The notes under the pieces: generated by a model
Databases searched by the model: none
Seen by the model: only the letters and a program-made list of their open reading frames with translations
Told to the model about the DNA's origin: nothing
In this document: piece by piece, positions 1-9,802 of the stretch
Numbering within the stretch: the first letter of the stretch is position 1
How the letters are laid out: every line of letters starts with the position of its first letter
From: Chryseobacterium tructae
GTDB taxonomy: Bacteria > Bacteroidota > Bacteroidia > Flavobacteriales > Weeksellaceae
Assembly (NCBI RefSeq): GCF_030409875.1
Contig: NZ_JAUFQR010000001.1
Coordinates: 4,030,001 to 4,094,000, forward strand
Direction: 5' to 3'
DNA length: 64,000 nucleotides
Made by a program: the position numbers and the translations under genes

Positions 1-1060
1 TCACCGATGTAAGGAAGTCCGTCTTTTGTTTCACCAAAAGTTCCAGCCCATACAAAATCAGGATAGAAATGATAGTCGGGTTTTATCTTTTTTAAATTCT
101 TTAGGATTTCATTTTCTTTTTTATCCAGAATAGCATCCCGTTTTTTAGCGTCATAAAAATCTTCATCACCACCGCCAATCAACATTCTACCATCATCAGT
201 CGTTCGCATATACAGGTAAGGTTCGTCGGTATTCCAGACCAAGGTACTTGCTATATTTTTAAACTTATCCTTATCTACTTCAGAAACAACGGCATAAGTA
301 CTTTTCAAATTCACAAAATTTTCCTTTAGTAAGTTTTTGCTTTCATACCCTATGCAATAGATTATTTTCTTTGTCCGGATCTTAAAACCGCTTTCTAATT
401 GAGCTATATTGAAACCTTTATGATATTCTACTTCAGTCATTTCAGTTTTATCAAATATTTTCAATCCTTTCCTTACGTTATGTTTACATAGTTCATGTGC
501 AAACTGAAAAGCATCAATACTTGCTCCTTGTTTTGAAAGGATACCTCCATATGTATTTTCAAATCCGAATTTCTGCAAGATCTGATCTGCCTTTAACCAT
601 TTAACTTCAAATCCTGCCTTTTTTCTGGCTTCATATTCTTTATTCAGCCAATCTGCATCTTTCTTTTTCGAAGCAAAGTACAATGATTTTTTACGTTTAA
701 ATCCAGCATTAGAATGTATTTTCTTTGTCAGCAATTCAAGCATATCAATAGACTCTGAGCATGCTTTATAGCTTGCAACAGCTCCTTTTTCTCCTATCTT
801 TTCTATTAATTCATAGAGAGGAACATCTATTTCATATTGCAGCATTGAAGTAGTGGCTGAAGTACTCCCATTACAAAGCTCACGCTTATCAATCAAAATT
901 GTATTGTATCCTTCTTTACCATTTGATGAGCAACAAGGCTTCCTGTAATTCCGCCCCCAATAATTAAAACATCACAGGTATCATCTGATTTTAAGGAAGG
1001 ATAAGTAGCAATCAGCCCGTTTTTTAAAAGCCAGAAAGGTTCATTTGATTTAAGATCCAT
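1..1060 (-). CDS. FAD-dependent oxidoreductase (DAO family), partial and frameshifted
   Basis: The gene runs leftward off the window, so its C-terminus is missing. The N-terminus carries a Rossmann FAD-binding motif (VLIIGGGITGS, about residues 31-41), and the last visible residues are a DGLPYIG motif typical of the C-terminal FAD-contacting segment of glycine/D-amino-acid oxidase-like (DAO) enzymes. About 350 codons are visible. The reading frame breaks at a T run at 915-917 on the plus strand: the coding strand has GTAAAGAAGG where VKEGYNT needs one more A. Beyond that point the protein continues openly in the next frame to position 1. Substrate is unknown. The single-base loss in a short homopolymer suggests a sequencing error, as in several other genes here. 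Confidence 0.8.
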
Positions 1061-1175
1061 ATTGATATTTTACATTAAAAATAACAATATTTATACCTAT
1101 TTTAACAATTTATGACAAATTTATGGTGTAGTTATTGTTACTTTACTAAGTTCTAACCACCATAAAATATTCACT

Positions 1176-1556
1176 ATGATAACAATTATTCCAGAAGCTC
1201 CGGAGAATGTTGCGGCATTCAATGCAACGGGGGAAGTGACGAAAGAGGATTTTGAAAAATTGGTAATTCCACGTGTGAAAGAGAAAGTAGACCAATTTGG
1301 TGAGCTGAATTACCTATTATACCTGGATACTGATCTGGATAAGTTTACCATGGGTGCATGGCTTGAAGACCTACTGCTAGGGATCAAAAACCTCGCAAAA
1401 TGGAATCGCGCTGCCATTGTTACAGACAAAGAAGGGGTACAGAACTTTACAGACATTTTCAGCGTTCTGATGCCCGGAGAATTTAAATCCTTCCCAAAGG
1501 AAAATTTATACAATGCCCTTTACTGGTGCAAAAATGGTGATGAGGTTGAGGCCTAA
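1176..1556 (+). CDS. SpoIIAA-like / STAS-fold protein
   Basis: A 126-residue cytoplasmic protein without signal peptide or membrane segment. The layout (a short N-terminal strand with FNATGEVTKEDFE, then LLYLDTD and a central helix region around WLEDLLLGIKN, ending AALYWC-like) matches the SpoIIAA-like family (PF11964 type), small lipid- or anti-sigma-type STAS/SEC14-like domains of unknown cellular role. It is followed directly by a strong terminator, so it is probably transcribed alone. The family call is from recognition; function is not known. Confidence 0.7.
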   Translation: MITIIPEAPENVAAFNATGEVTKEDFEKLVIPRVKEKVDQFGELNYLLYLDTDLDKFTMGAWLEDLLLGIKNLAKWNRAAIVTDKEGVQNFTDIFSVLMPGEFKSFPKENLYNALYWCKNGDEVEA

Positions 1557-1576
1557 TTATCCTTGCAACACATAAG

Positions 1577-1608
1577 AAAAGACTGTCTAAAAAGGCAGTC
1601 TTTTCCAT
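1577..1608 (+). terminator. Rho-independent terminator
   Basis: Nine-base stem AAAAGACTG (1577-1585) pairs with CAGTCTTTT (1596-1604), just after the SpoIIAA-like gene; the T-rich right arm serves as the U tract. Confidence 0.8.
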
Positions 1609-1732
1609 TATACACAAGTCATTATCAATACGATACGTAAAAATACCTAATTGCAAATTTGGTACATTCTACTGTAGTTATCTCCCAAAATGGTGAGTAC
1701 ATTTGTAATACTAATCAACAAAAATTTACACC

Positions 1733-2077
1733 ATGTCAACATTCAAAACAAACATTATTGCAGGACCACTTTGGAGCAACGACGAAGCACAAAAATTAGG
1801 GCCACGTATTGCTGCTGCACACTTAGGAAAATTTACCGGACAATGGACTACCATTGTTGAAGGACAAATGAGCGTTATAGAAGTTGAATTGAATACCGAG
1901 CCTACCGGCAGTACGGAATATACTTTAAACGTTTTGGCTGGTCCAATCTGGAGCGACGAAGATGCTAAAGCAATTTGCCCTTCCATTTGTGCTTCTTACG
2001 GAGGTACATGGAATGGACAATGGACAACAGTTGTAGAAGGCAAAATGAGCGTTTGCAGCTGTGTCTTTAAATTCTAA
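1733..2077 (+). CDS. Mannan-binding lectin, MVL family
   Basis: A 114-residue protein made of two tandem repeats of about 54 residues. Both contain AGP(L/I)WS, then GQWTT(I/V)VEG and MSV. This closely resembles the Microcystis viridis lectin MVL, a 113-residue protein that binds the Man-alpha/GlcNAc core of high-mannose glycans; length, repeat number and motifs agree. Repeat 2 differs in carrying four cysteines (ICPSIC and CSC), absent from repeat 1. No signal peptide is visible. It has its own terminator and a possible -7 element TACATTTG at 1698-1705, so it is probably monocistronic. The target glycan and biological role are unknown. Confidence 0.85.
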   Translation: MSTFKTNIIAGPLWSNDEAQKLGPRIAAAHLGKFTGQWTTIVEGQMSVIEVELNTEPTGSTEYTLNVLAGPIWSDEDAKAICPSICASYGGTWNGQWTTVVEGKMSVCSCVFKF

Positions 2078-2107
2078 TCTAAAAAGATAATGTATTAATT
2101 TTAAAAA

Positions 2108-2150
2108 GCTGTCTTAAAAGTCCATTTTGGACTTTGAGACAGCCTTTTTT
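2108..2150 (+). terminator. Rho-independent terminator of the lectin gene
   Basis: A long stem: GCTGTCTTAAAAGTCCA (from 2108) pairs with TGGACTTTGAGACAGC (to 2143) around a short T loop, followed by six T residues to 2150. Confidence 0.85.
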
Positions 2151-2188
2151 ATGCTTAATTTTTATTTTCTCACGGATCTAAGACTTTT

Positions 2189-3388
2189 CTATTTATCACA
2201 AGAAACACATTCTGTAACCGTTTCCTCTTCATGGGTTGCCCCACCATATAGATACATATATCTTACACTGATCACAAACCCAATAAAGGTCATCCCTACT
2301 CCTACTAATGAAGGATAATTGAATGGCAATCCATATTCTAAAGGAATTCCTCCAAAGAAAGCTCCCATAGCATTGGCAATGTTAAATCCGGCTTGCATAA
2401 AAGCTGCAGCCATCATTTCACTTTTTGGTGCCGCCTTCATCATCATAATATTAATAGGTGCTGCAATAGACATCGACAGGGCACCACACATAAATGTTAA
2501 TATGAAAGCAATATTCTGGTGTTCGGAAAGTAAAAATACTCCTACCAAAGAAATCATCATTAAGAAGATCAGAAGGGCACAAGTCTTTTCCGGCCCTAAT
2601 TTATCTGAAATAATACCTCCCGCAAGGTTCCCGACTACCATTCCTGCTCCGGCAAGAACCATTACATAAGCCATTTGACTGCTTTCAACTCCTGAAATCC
2701 CCGTCATTAAAGGCGTGATATAACTTAACCATGTAAATAATCCACCAAACCCAATGGCTGTAATTCCCAATACCAGCCATGATTGTTTCTTTTTCAAGAA
2801 CTTAAGCTCTTCCAGGAAATGGGTATTTTGATTTGCTTCTGTTGCAGGAAGCCATATTTTTAAAAATAATAAAGCGAAAATACCAATCAAAGCTACAATA
2901 CCAAAATACAGTCTCCAATGGAAAGTATGCCCGATATAAGTTACTAAAGGAACCATCACCAAATTGGCTACAGTAAGCCCTGTAAACATCATCGATATAT
3001 AAAATGCTTCTTTTCCTTTTCCTGCCATTTTAGCGGCGACCACGGTTCCTACTCCAAAGAAAGCCCCGTGAGGAAGTCCGGACAAAAATCTGATGATTAG
3101 CATGGTTCCGTAATTGGGAGCAATAGCAGAAAGACCATTAAATAAAGTAAATAGGATCATAAAGGCAATCAATACTTTTTTAGGAGGATACTTTACCGAA
3201 TATCCAATCAAAATAGGAGCTCCTATTACGACTCCCATTGCATAAGCTGAAATCAAATGCCCAGCTTGCGGAATACTGATCTCCAATGTTTTTGCAATGT
3301 CTGGCAATAGTCCCATTACAGTAAATTCTGTAGTTCCTATTCCCAATCCGCCAATCGCCAGCGGTATTATTCTTTTATCAATCTTCAT
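2189..3388 (-). CDS. MFS transporter, AraJ-like drug/sugar exporter family
   Basis: A 399-residue polytopic membrane protein with about 12 hydrophobic segments. The N-terminal GTTEFTVMGLLPDIA resembles the signature of the AraJ/YdhP branch of DHA1 major facilitator exporters, and the loop after helix 2 (GYSVKYPPKKVL) occupies the position of the MFS motif A. It likely exports small molecules by proton antiport; the substrate cannot be read from sequence. It is divergent from the AraC-type gene at 3565, which is a natural candidate for its regulator. Confidence 0.85.
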   Translation of the reverse strand: MKIDKRIIPLAIGGLGIGTTEFTVMGLLPDIAKTLEISIPQAGHLISAYAMGVVIGAPILIGYSVKYPPKKVLIAFMILFTLFNGLSAIAPNYGTMLIIRFLSGLPHGAFFGVGTVVAAKMAGKGKEAFYISMMFTGLTVANLVMVPLVTYIGHTFHWRLYFGIVALIGIFALLFLKIWLPATEANQNTHFLEELKFLKKKQSWLVLGITAIGFGGLFTWLSYITPLMTGISGVESSQMAYVMVLAGAGMVVGNLAGGIISDKLGPEKTCALLIFLMMISLVGVFLLSEHQNIAFILTFMCGALSMSIAAPINIMMMKAAPKSEMMAAAFMQAGFNIANAMGAFFGGIPLEYGLPFNYPSLVGVGMTFIGFVISVRYMYLYGGATHEEETVTECVSCDK

Positions 3389-3564
3389 TGTATATTCTTT
3401 TCTGAATTAATATGTTGAATCTAAGAATGGTTGCCCATCTTTATTTTGAAAGTGCAAAATTCGAAAGAAAGATTGAATTTCACCCCTCTTTGAATGATAA
3501 AAATTTGCTCCGTATTAACCTTTTTATTTAATTTTAACTTCACAAACAATCAAATTAGAACAAA

Positions 3565-4470
3565 ATGAAGATTCAGAAAGAAACGATAGAGTTCGAAAAG
3601 GGGAAGTCTTTCAAGATATTTGCTCCTAGTCTGAAAAATTGTTTTTTCTGGCATTATCACCCTGAAATAGAATTGGTTTACGTAGAAGCTTCCAATGGAA
3701 TCCGGCATGTTGGGAAAAACATTTCAGGCTTCACAGACAGTGAATTACTACTTATAGGAGCCAATGTACCTCATTTAAATTTTGATTATGGTATACAGAC
3801 AGAATGTAAGCAATTGGTATTACAAATGCAGGAAAATTTTCTACAGGATATCATTCTGCCTGTTCCAGAATTTGAGAATATTAAAAATCTTTTAGAACGT
3901 TCTTACCTCGGATTATCTTTTTCTGGAAAAACCAAAAGTATTGTTGTTGAAAAGCTTCAGGTCCTTAAAAATAAAAATTCTTTTGAATCATTGATGGGAC
4001 TCCTTGAAATCTTACAGATTCTGGCCAATTCTACAGAGGTAAATGAACTGAATAAAGAAGATACAAGGATCAAATGGTTTCTGAATGATAAAATCAGAAT
4101 GGGAACCATCTACGATTACATCCACGAAAATCATGACAAAAAGCCCAATGTAAATGAGATTGCTCAGATTGTCAGCTTAAGTACCCCCGCTTTCTGCCGG
4201 TACTTTAAAAAGCAAACCAATATGACATTCACAGATTTTGTTAATAATTACAGAATTAATCAGGCAAAAATTTATTTATTAAAAGATTCTTCTGTAACAG
4301 AGGTTTGTTTCCAGGTGGGTTTTGAAAGCCTTTCTTATTTTAATAAATTATTTAAGCAGCATACAGGTGAAACTCCTTCAGAATTTAAGAAAAAGCACTT
4401 CAAACCTATTGAAATTAATGGTCGGATTGGGGTAATTAATCGAGAGTCTGCTTGCAATAAATCGTTTTAA
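3565..4470 (+). CDS. AraC family transcriptional regulator
   Basis: A 301-residue protein. Residues about 20-110 look like a cupin-type sensor (FFWHYHPEIELVYVEAS, with the two histidines of a cupin strand). The C-terminal hundred residues form two helix-turn-helix motifs of the AraC/XylS type (VNEIAQIVSLSTPAFCRYFKKQ and VTEVCFQVGFESLSYFNKLFK), ending in the usual TPSEFKK. The gene is divergently placed to an MFS exporter with 176 bases between them, which suggests it controls that exporter. The ligand is unknown. Confidence 0.9.
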   Translation: MKIQKETIEFEKGKSFKIFAPSLKNCFFWHYHPEIELVYVEASNGIRHVGKNISGFTDSELLLIGANVPHLNFDYGIQTECKQLVLQMQENFLQDIILPVPEFENIKNLLERSYLGLSFSGKTKSIVVEKLQVLKNKNSFESLMGLLEILQILANSTEVNELNKEDTRIKWFLNDKIRMGTIYDYIHENHDKKPNVNEIAQIVSLSTPAFCRYFKKQTNMTFTDFVNNYRINQAKIYLLKDSSVTEVCFQVGFESLSYFNKLFKQHTGETPSEFKKKHFKPIEINGRIGVINRESACNKSF

Positions 4471-4528
4471 TTAAAAAGGATATTCATTTTGGTTAAAAGA
4501 GTTTGCTGCTCCTACCCTATTTCCTAAC

Positions 4529-4557
4529 AAAAAAATAACCGCCCATTGCTGAGCGGT
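4529..4557 (-). terminator. Terminator of lipA
   Basis: On the minus strand a hairpin ACCGC...GCGGT (4553-4557 with 4538-4542) is followed by a T-rich run opposite the A tract at 4529-4535. Confidence 0.7.
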
Positions 4558-4564
4558 CTATATT

Positions 4565-5431
4565 TTAGTGAATATGTTTTTCTGCGTGGTAAGAACTTCT
4601 TACAAGAGGTGAACTTTCAACGTGTCTGAAACCTAAACTTCTTGCAAAGTCACCCAACTCATCAAACTCTTCCGGAGTAATAAATCTCTTTACAGGAAGA
4701 TGCTTTTTAGTTGGCTGTAGGTATTGCCCAAGAGTGATTACATCTACATTAGCATTTCTGATGTCTTCAATCGTCTGGAAAACCTCATCTTTAGTTTCAC
4801 CTAAACCAAGCATAACACCGGTTTTGGTTCTTCTCTGTCCTGCCTCTTTTAAATATCTTAATACCTCAAGGCTTCTTTCATATTTTGCCTGAATTCTCAC
4901 TTCTCTGGTCAAACGTTTTACTGTTTCCATATTATGAGAGATCACTTCTGGAGCAACGTCAACCAATCGGTCAATATGTTTGGTGATTCCCTGGAAGTCA
5001 GGAATTAATGTTTCCATTGTAGTTCCCGGAGAGATTCTTCTTACAGCATTAACTGTTTCTGCCCAAAGAATAGATCCCATATCTTTAATATCATCACGAT
5101 CTACAGAAGTAAGAACAGCATGTTTAATCTTCATTAATTTGATTGAACGAGCTACTTTTTCAGGTTCATCCCAGTTTACATCAAGCGGCTTTCCTGTTTT
5201 TACTCCACAGAATCCACAGCTTCTTGTACAGATGTTTCCTAAAATCATAAACGTTGCCGTACCTTCTCCCCAGCACTCACCCATATTCGGGCAGCTTCCG
5301 CTTTGGCAAATTGTATTTAATTTATATTTATCAACCAAAGTCCTCAATTCTCTGTAATTCTTTCCAGTAGGAAGTTTTACACGAATCCATTTTGGTTTTT
5401 GAACGGTAGTATCTTGAACTAAATTTTCCAT
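4565..5431 (-). CDS. lipA: Lipoyl synthase
   Basis: A radical-SAM enzyme of 288 residues that inserts two sulfurs into protein-bound octanoyl groups to make lipoyl cofactors. Both iron-sulfur motifs are intact: C42-x4-C47-x5-C53 for the auxiliary cluster and C68-x3-C72-x2-C75 for the SAM cluster. The C-terminal RSSYHAEKH segment is the family's conserved end that carries the cluster-ligating serine. Length is normal. A promoter lies 20 bases upstream of the start. lipB is not in the window. Confidence 0.97.
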   Translation of the reverse strand: MENLVQDTTVQKPKWIRVKLPTGKNYRELRTLVDKYKLNTICQSGSCPNMGECWGEGTATFMILGNICTRSCGFCGVKTGKPLDVNWDEPEKVARSIKLMKIKHAVLTSVDRDDIKDMGSILWAETVNAVRRISPGTTMETLIPDFQGITKHIDRLVDVAPEVISHNMETVKRLTREVRIQAKYERSLEVLRYLKEAGQRRTKTGVMLGLGETKDEVFQTIEDIRNANVDVITLGQYLQPTKKHLPVKRFITPEEFDELGDFARSLGFRHVESSPLVRSSYHAEKHIH

Positions 5432-5451
5432 TTATTTCTCAAATTGAGGTT

Positions 5452-5480
5452 CAAAGTTAGTGATTTTTTTATCGAAACAA
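5452..5480 (-). promoter_or_regulatory. Bacteroidota-type promoter of lipA
   Basis: On the minus strand ATTG (5478-5481) and TAACTTTG (5452-5459) are separated by 18 bases, matching the TTG / TAnnTTTG consensus, 20 bases before the lipA start codon. Confidence 0.6.
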
Positions 5481-5538
5481 TCAAAGACAGATATTGATGA
5501 AACATATAATTTTGTAATTTCAAAACTCAAAATATTTT

Positions 5539-6165
5539 ATGAAGACCATATTCTGCATCTTATCTCTTATTTCCGGTACATTTTGTTGGGCTCAAAAAGA
5601 ATTCCAGCCCAAGGGTTCTACCATTCTTCAAACGGTGGACGGAGATCTGGATGGAGATAAAATTCCTGAAAAAGTAATAGTCTACAATATAAATGATGGT
5701 GAACTTGGTGAGATTCGTGAAATTCAAATCTTGAAAAAGGTGAATGGCCAATGGACTATCCTTGAAAAGTCAACGAATGCCATTCTCGATAGCGAATCCG
5801 GAGGCATTATGGGAGACCCTTATTCCGGAACCAGCATTGAGAAAGGAATTTTAATCATTAATCATTTTGGCGGGAGCAGCTGGAAGTGGCAGTATACGGA
5901 TAAATACAGATATCAGAATGGTCATTTTGAACTGATAGGACATACTTCAAATTCGGGAAGACCGGGAGATTATATCAAAAATTTGGATTTTAATCTTTCT
6001 ACAGGGCAGATTAATTTTAAAAACGAGGTTGATAATACTAAAGAATATGGCCCTTCCCAAAAAGAAACATTCATTAAAAAAGGAATCAAGATCAATCTTC
6101 AGAATAGAAATGATAAGAGTATAAAAATTATACTTCCTAAAACTAAGGCGGAAATTTTTATATAG
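5539..6165 (+). CDS. Secreted hypothetical protein
   Basis: 208 residues beginning with a cleavable signal peptide (about residues 1-18, ending FCWAQ), so the protein is exported to the periplasm or beyond. The segment VDGDLDGDKIPEKVIVY resembles the Asp-rich metal-binding loop found in FG-GAP-like repeats. The rest is polar and beta-rich. No function is recognised. A TAATTTTG -7 element lies at 5507-5514. Confidence 0.75.
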   Translation: MKTIFCILSLISGTFCWAQKEFQPKGSTILQTVDGDLDGDKIPEKVIVYNINDGELGEIREIQILKKVNGQWTILEKSTNAILDSESGGIMGDPYSGTSIEKGILIINHFGGSSWKWQYTDKYRYQNGHFELIGHTSNSGRPGDYIKNLDFNLSTGQINFKNEVDNTKEYGPSQKETFIKKGIKINLQNRNDKSIKIILPKTKAEIFI

Positions 6166-6282
6166 TTTGTGATGAATGTTGTGAAGCGCAAAGGCGCAAG
6201 TTTTTTTCTTTTGACACTGCTTTAAGGCGCTAGGATTTTATCTGCGATAAAATTGTATACTGCTAAATAATAGCCCCAGATA

Positions 6283-6383
6283 CACGAATAATTATTATTT
6301 ATTCATAAGAGTCATGTCTATGTGGTTTAAAATCTTCCACCACATAGGCACATAGCTGATAAGCATAATTAAATTTATTCGTG
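6283..6383. repeat. Nested palindromic intergenic element
   Basis: Outer arms CACGAATAA (6283-6291) and TTATTCGTG (6375-6383) enclose inner arms CTATGTGG (6318-6325) and CCACATAG (6340-6347). The 264-base spacer 6166-6429 holds no gene, and this element fills much of it. It resembles the short degenerate palindromes seen in other spacers of this window. Confidence 0.6.
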
Positions 6384-6429
6384 CATTCGTGGCAAAAAAA
6401 TGGAGTCTTAGAATTTCTTGACAACGATA

Positions 6430-6990
6430 TTAGTTGTCTTCGAACTCATTATTTTTCAATAATTCAGCAAGAACTTTTTTAGCGCGCATTACACGAACTT
6501 TGGTGTTGGCAACAGAAATTCCTAACTCTTCAGCAATTTCTTTGATGCTTTTTTCTTCAAAAAATCTCAGTTTGATGATGTCCTGATAATTAGCATCCAG
6601 AGATTCAATGGTTTTAATGATTTTCTTTTGTTCTTCTTCAGAAATCAGTAGTTCCTCAGGAGATTTTGCATATTGATTTTTTACCTCATCGAGATTTTCA
6701 ACGGTATCTTCGTTTTCACGATTCTTTTTTCGCCAAAAATCAATGACTGTATTCTGAGCAATGGTTAAAATCCAGGTTTTAAATTGGAAATGGGGATCGA
6801 ACATATCTAATTTCGATAATACTTTGGAAAAGACATTTACGGTAATCTCATCAGCATCATTTTCATCTTTCACTTTCTTCATTATAAAAGAGAAAACATC
6901 TACCCAAAAAACATTGATGAGTTTAGTCTGAGCCTTCTGATCTTTGTCTTTGGCCTTTTGAATGAGCAGAAATAGCTGTTCGTCGTTCAT
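6430..6990 (-). CDS. ECF-type RNA polymerase sigma factor
   Basis: 186 residues from the preferred start at 6990. Sigma region 2 covers roughly residues 10-85 (DADEITVNVFSKVLSKL, then FKTWILTIAQNTVIDFWRK), and region 4 covers about 120-175 with the helix-turn-helix KSIKEIAEELGISVANTKVRVMRAKK. The frame is open for 15 more codons upstream, but a complete promoter (TTTG-N19-TATATTTG) lies inside that extension, so the ATG at 6988-6990 is chosen. The leader would be at most a few bases. No anti-sigma gene is adjacent. Confidence 0.9.
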   Translation of the reverse strand: MNDEQLFLLIQKAKDKDQKAQTKLINVFWVDVFSFIMKKVKDENDADEITVNVFSKVLSKLDMFDPHFQFKTWILTIAQNTVIDFWRKKNRENEDTVENLDEVKNQYAKSPEELLISEEEQKKIIKTIESLDANYQDIIKLRFFEEKSIKEIAEELGISVANTKVRVMRAKKVLAELLKNNEFEDN

Positions 6991-6996
6991 TAATAA

Positions 6997-7027
6997 CAAA
7001 TATAGCGTATTTGGGTTGAAATGCAAA
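6997..7027 (-). promoter_or_regulatory. Promoter of the ECF sigma gene
   Basis: On the minus strand TTTG (7024-7027), exactly 19 bases, TATATTTG (6997-7004): a perfect match to the Bacteroidota consensus. The -7 element ends only six bases before the ATG, implying a leaderless or nearly leaderless transcript. Confidence 0.75.
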
Positions 7028-7137
7028 GCAAACACGGTTGTCTACAGTGAATTTTGATTCATACTTGAATCGTCAATCAGAAAAGGCATTCATTTTATTT
7101 GCTATTTCAGATCTTTTGCCATTTACCTTTCCTGGCT

Positions 7138-7170
7138 TTTGAATTTATACTTTTGAATTTATTATCTTTG
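7138..7170 (+). promoter_or_regulatory. Promoter of tyrS
   Basis: TTTG (7138-7141), 21 bases, TATCTTTG (7163-7170), 28 bases before the tyrS ATG. Confidence 0.65.
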
Positions 7171-7198
7171 CAGCGTAAAATTTTAAAGTAAAAAATCA

Positions 7199-8494
7199 AT
7201 GAATTCCTTTATAGAAGAATTAAAATGGCGTGGTCTGTTTGCTGATATGATGCCTGGAACCGATGAACAACTGAATAAAGAGGTAACAACTGCATATATC
7301 GGTTTTGATCCAACTGCCGATTCTTTACATATCGGAAGTCTTATTCAGATTAAAATTTTAGCTCACTTTCAGCAACATGGTCACAAACCCATTGCATTGG
7401 TAGGAGGAGCTACAGGGATGATCGGAGATCCATCCGGAAAATCAGCGGAGAGAAACCTTTTAGATGAGGAAACTCTTTTACACTATGTAGATTGTTTGAA
7501 AAATCAGCTTTCAAGATTTCTTGATTTTGCAGGGAATGAGCCTAACAAAGCGGAGCTGGTAAACAACTATGACTGGATGAAAAATATTTCTTTCCTTGAT
7601 TTTGCTAAAAATGTCGGTAAGAACATCACAGTTAACTACATGATGGCTAAGGATTCCGTAAAGAAAAGATTCTCTGGTGAATCTGGTGCAGACGGAATGA
7701 GTTTTACTGAATTTACGTATCAGTTGATCCAGGGATATGATTTCCTTCACTTATATCAAAACAACAATGTGAAGCTTCAGATGGGAGGTTCGGATCAATG
7801 GGGAAATATCACTACCGGAACAGAATTGATCCGTAGAAAAGCGCAGGGTGAAGCATTTGCATTAACCGTTCCTTTGATTACAAAAGCTGATGGTTCTAAA
7901 TTCGGAAAATCTGAAAGCGGAGAAAACTATTGGTTGGATAAAAAGAAAACGTCACCATACAAATTCTACCAATTCTGGCTGAATGCTACGGATGAAGACG
8001 CAGAAAGATTCATTAAATTCTATACCTTCCTTGGAAAAGAGGAAATTGAGGCATTAATTGAAGAGCATAAAACAGCTGCTCACGAAAGAAAGCTTCAGAA
8101 AAAATTGGCGGAAGAGGTTACAGTTTGGGTACACGGAAGAGAGGAATATGAAAAAGCGCTTAAAGCATCAGAAATTCTTTTTGGACGTTCTACAGCTGAA
8201 GATTTGGTAAGTCTTGATGAAGAAACTTTCCTTGAAGTTTTTGATGGAGTTCCACAAAAGGAAGTCGCAAAAGCTGATGTATTGGGAGTAAACATTATTG
8301 ATCTTCTTTCTGAAAAATCAGAATTCCTGAAATCTAAGAGTGAGGCACAGAGAGAAATGAAAGGAAATTCAATTTCGGTGAACAAACAAAAAGTAAATGA
8401 TACTTTTACTGCTAATGAAACGGATCTTATTGATGGCAAGTTTTTATTGCTTCAAAAAGGAAAGAAAAGTTATTTCATTGTAAAGGTTATTTAA
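7199..8494 (+). CDS. tyrS: Tyrosine--tRNA ligase
   Basis: A class I aminoacyl-tRNA synthetase of 431 residues that charges tRNA-Tyr. The HIGH-type motif is HIGS at residues 44-47, and the KMSKS-type loop is KFGKS around residues 233-237. The [12 protein letters not shown] segment of the tyrosyl-adenylate site is intact. The C-terminus (about 360-430) is an S4-like RNA-binding domain. Length and motif spacing are normal for the bacterial TyrRS type. It has its own promoter and terminator. Confidence 0.98.
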   Translation: MNSFIEELKWRGLFADMMPGTDEQLNKEVTTAYIGFDPTADSLHIGSLIQIKILAHFQQHGHKPIALVGGATGMIGDPSGKSAERNLLDEETLLHYVDCLKNQLSRFLDFAGNEPNKAELVNNYDWMKNISFLDFAKNVGKNITVNYMMAKDSVKKRFSGESGADGMSFTEFTYQLIQGYDFLHLYQNNNVKLQMGGSDQWGNITTGTELIRRKAQGEAFALTVPLITKADGSKFGKSESGENYWLDKKKTSPYKFYQFWLNATDEDAERFIKFYTFLGKEEIEALIEEHKTAAHERKLQKKLAEEVTVWVHGREEYEKALKASEILFGRSTAEDLVSLDEETFLEVFDGVPQKEVAKADVLGVNIIDLLSEKSEFLKSKSEAQREMKGNSISVNKQKVNDTFTANETDLIDGKFLLLQKGKKSYFIVKVI

Positions 8495-8510
8495 TTTTTA
8501 ATACACTATA

Positions 8511-8541
8511 AAAAAACGGTGTTGGGTAAATTCCAGCACCG
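8511..8541 (+). terminator. Terminator of tyrS
   Basis: ACGGTGTTGG pairs with CCAGCACCGT (one G-T pair) followed by TTTTTCTTTT. It may also serve the convergent desaturase gene, since the left side is A-rich. Confidence 0.8.
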
Positions 8542-8572
8542 TTTTTCTTTTATCATAATTCTTAAGGTCATC

Positions 8573-9618
8573 TTATTTTGAAAATTCCCGGAAACGGTTA
8601 GCTCTTCTGAAAGTTCCCAGATCATTAAAGCGTACACCATATTTCCTTAATACATTCTGTGCCTGTTTTCTTCCTATGTGGCGCACATAAAATGTTTCGT
8701 TGACTACAAAATGATGAATACTGTGTGTCCATCCAAAAAAGAAACAAAATACCTGCATGGGAAAAGTCCACCATACATTCAAAACTTGTGTCTGTTCCAT
8801 TACATTCCCTTCCTCCACATCGCCAAAATAATGCATATTGGAGGTTATAAAATGTAAACAGAATTGACGCAGCAGATTGGGAAGAAGAATCGTATAAATA
8901 ACCACATGTAAGCTACTCAACAGATTTTCAATATAAGAGGAAAAACTGAAATGTGTTTTGAACCCTGTATTGATCAAGCTCAATAGCAAATCTGCAAAAA
9001 AGAGATACAAAACTACATGAGCAAAGATCGTTAAAGGTATTAAACTTAAAAATGTAATCCGTTTCAATGTTGCAGAAGTTTCTTGTTTTAGATTTCCGTT
9101 TTTCACTTCCTTATCCATGTCATTAAACATCTGATGAAGACGGAAAAGACCACCTAGAACAACGTCGGCCAGAGTCAATAACCGTTAACTGACCAGCGTT
9201 CACCATTCGTCACAGCACGCTCTTCCACGTCATGTAATGTTCCTGAAAATTTATGATGATGATAGTGTAATGTTCTTCTGATCCAGGGATTCACCGTTAA
9301 GGGACGTAGAATCCAAACACTTAGAAGCATAAAATGATGTATCGGTTTTTGTCTTTTAAAATAGAGCCAATGAATAAGATCATGTTCAATCTCATGAAGA
9401 ACTCCCATAAAAAAAGCATTAACGATAATCATCAGCCAGGTTGGAATAATTGCCTTATACCAAGCTATAGATACAGCAACAATGACAATGATTGAAATTA
9501 AAAATATTGACAACCCGATGCTATCCTGCCTCTTCAAAAATGGGTAATCTTCTTTAAGCTGTTGATAAGATTGATTAATCTCTTTCCTGATCTGTCTGGA
9601 TGTTTCCTGATGTTTCAT
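8573..9618 (-). CDS. Fatty acid desaturase (one gene, frameshifted)
   Basis: Two consecutive frames together give one membrane desaturase of about 348 residues. The upstream frame has histidine boxes 1 and 2 (HEIEHDLIH and HYHHH); the downstream frame has box 3 (HSIHH). All three are needed to hold the di-iron centre, and neither half alone is a complete enzyme. The break is near 9179: after SVNG the coding strand reads GGTTATTGACT where one more T restores SVNGLLTLADVV. Hydrophobic segments lie on both sides. Substrate is probably an acyl chain or carotenoid-like lipid; this cannot be decided from sequence. Confidence 0.8.
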
Positions 9619-9744
9619 CTTATTGTGATTTTATTATCAAAAATAATAATTTTTATTATTAACACACACATAAGTGAAAAATTTTAAATTAAATTTATCT
9701 AAAAATTAATATAGGTTTACTTTTCATTAATTCTCCCTCATAAC

Positions 9745-9780
9745 AAATCCGGCGCTGAGACAAGTCTCAGCGCCGGATTT
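9745..9780. terminator. Strong hairpin between lipoprotein and desaturase genes
   Basis: A perfect 16-base stem (9745-9760 with 9765-9780) around the loop CAAG, GC-rich at the centre. It lies downstream of the minus-strand lipoprotein gene and probably ends its transcript. Confidence 0.75.
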
Positions 9781-9802
9781 TATTTTGAAAGTATTAGTTT
9801 TT

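Noticed and set aside
6991..7035. Upstream ATG for the ECF sigma factor
   Set aside because: A perfect promoter lies between it and the ATG at 6990. The extra residues do not look like a sigma factor.
8573..9618. Two overlapping desaturase-like genes
   Set aside because: Histidine boxes 1 and 2 are in one frame and box 3 in the other. A single added base joins them into one normal enzyme, so I treat them as one gene.
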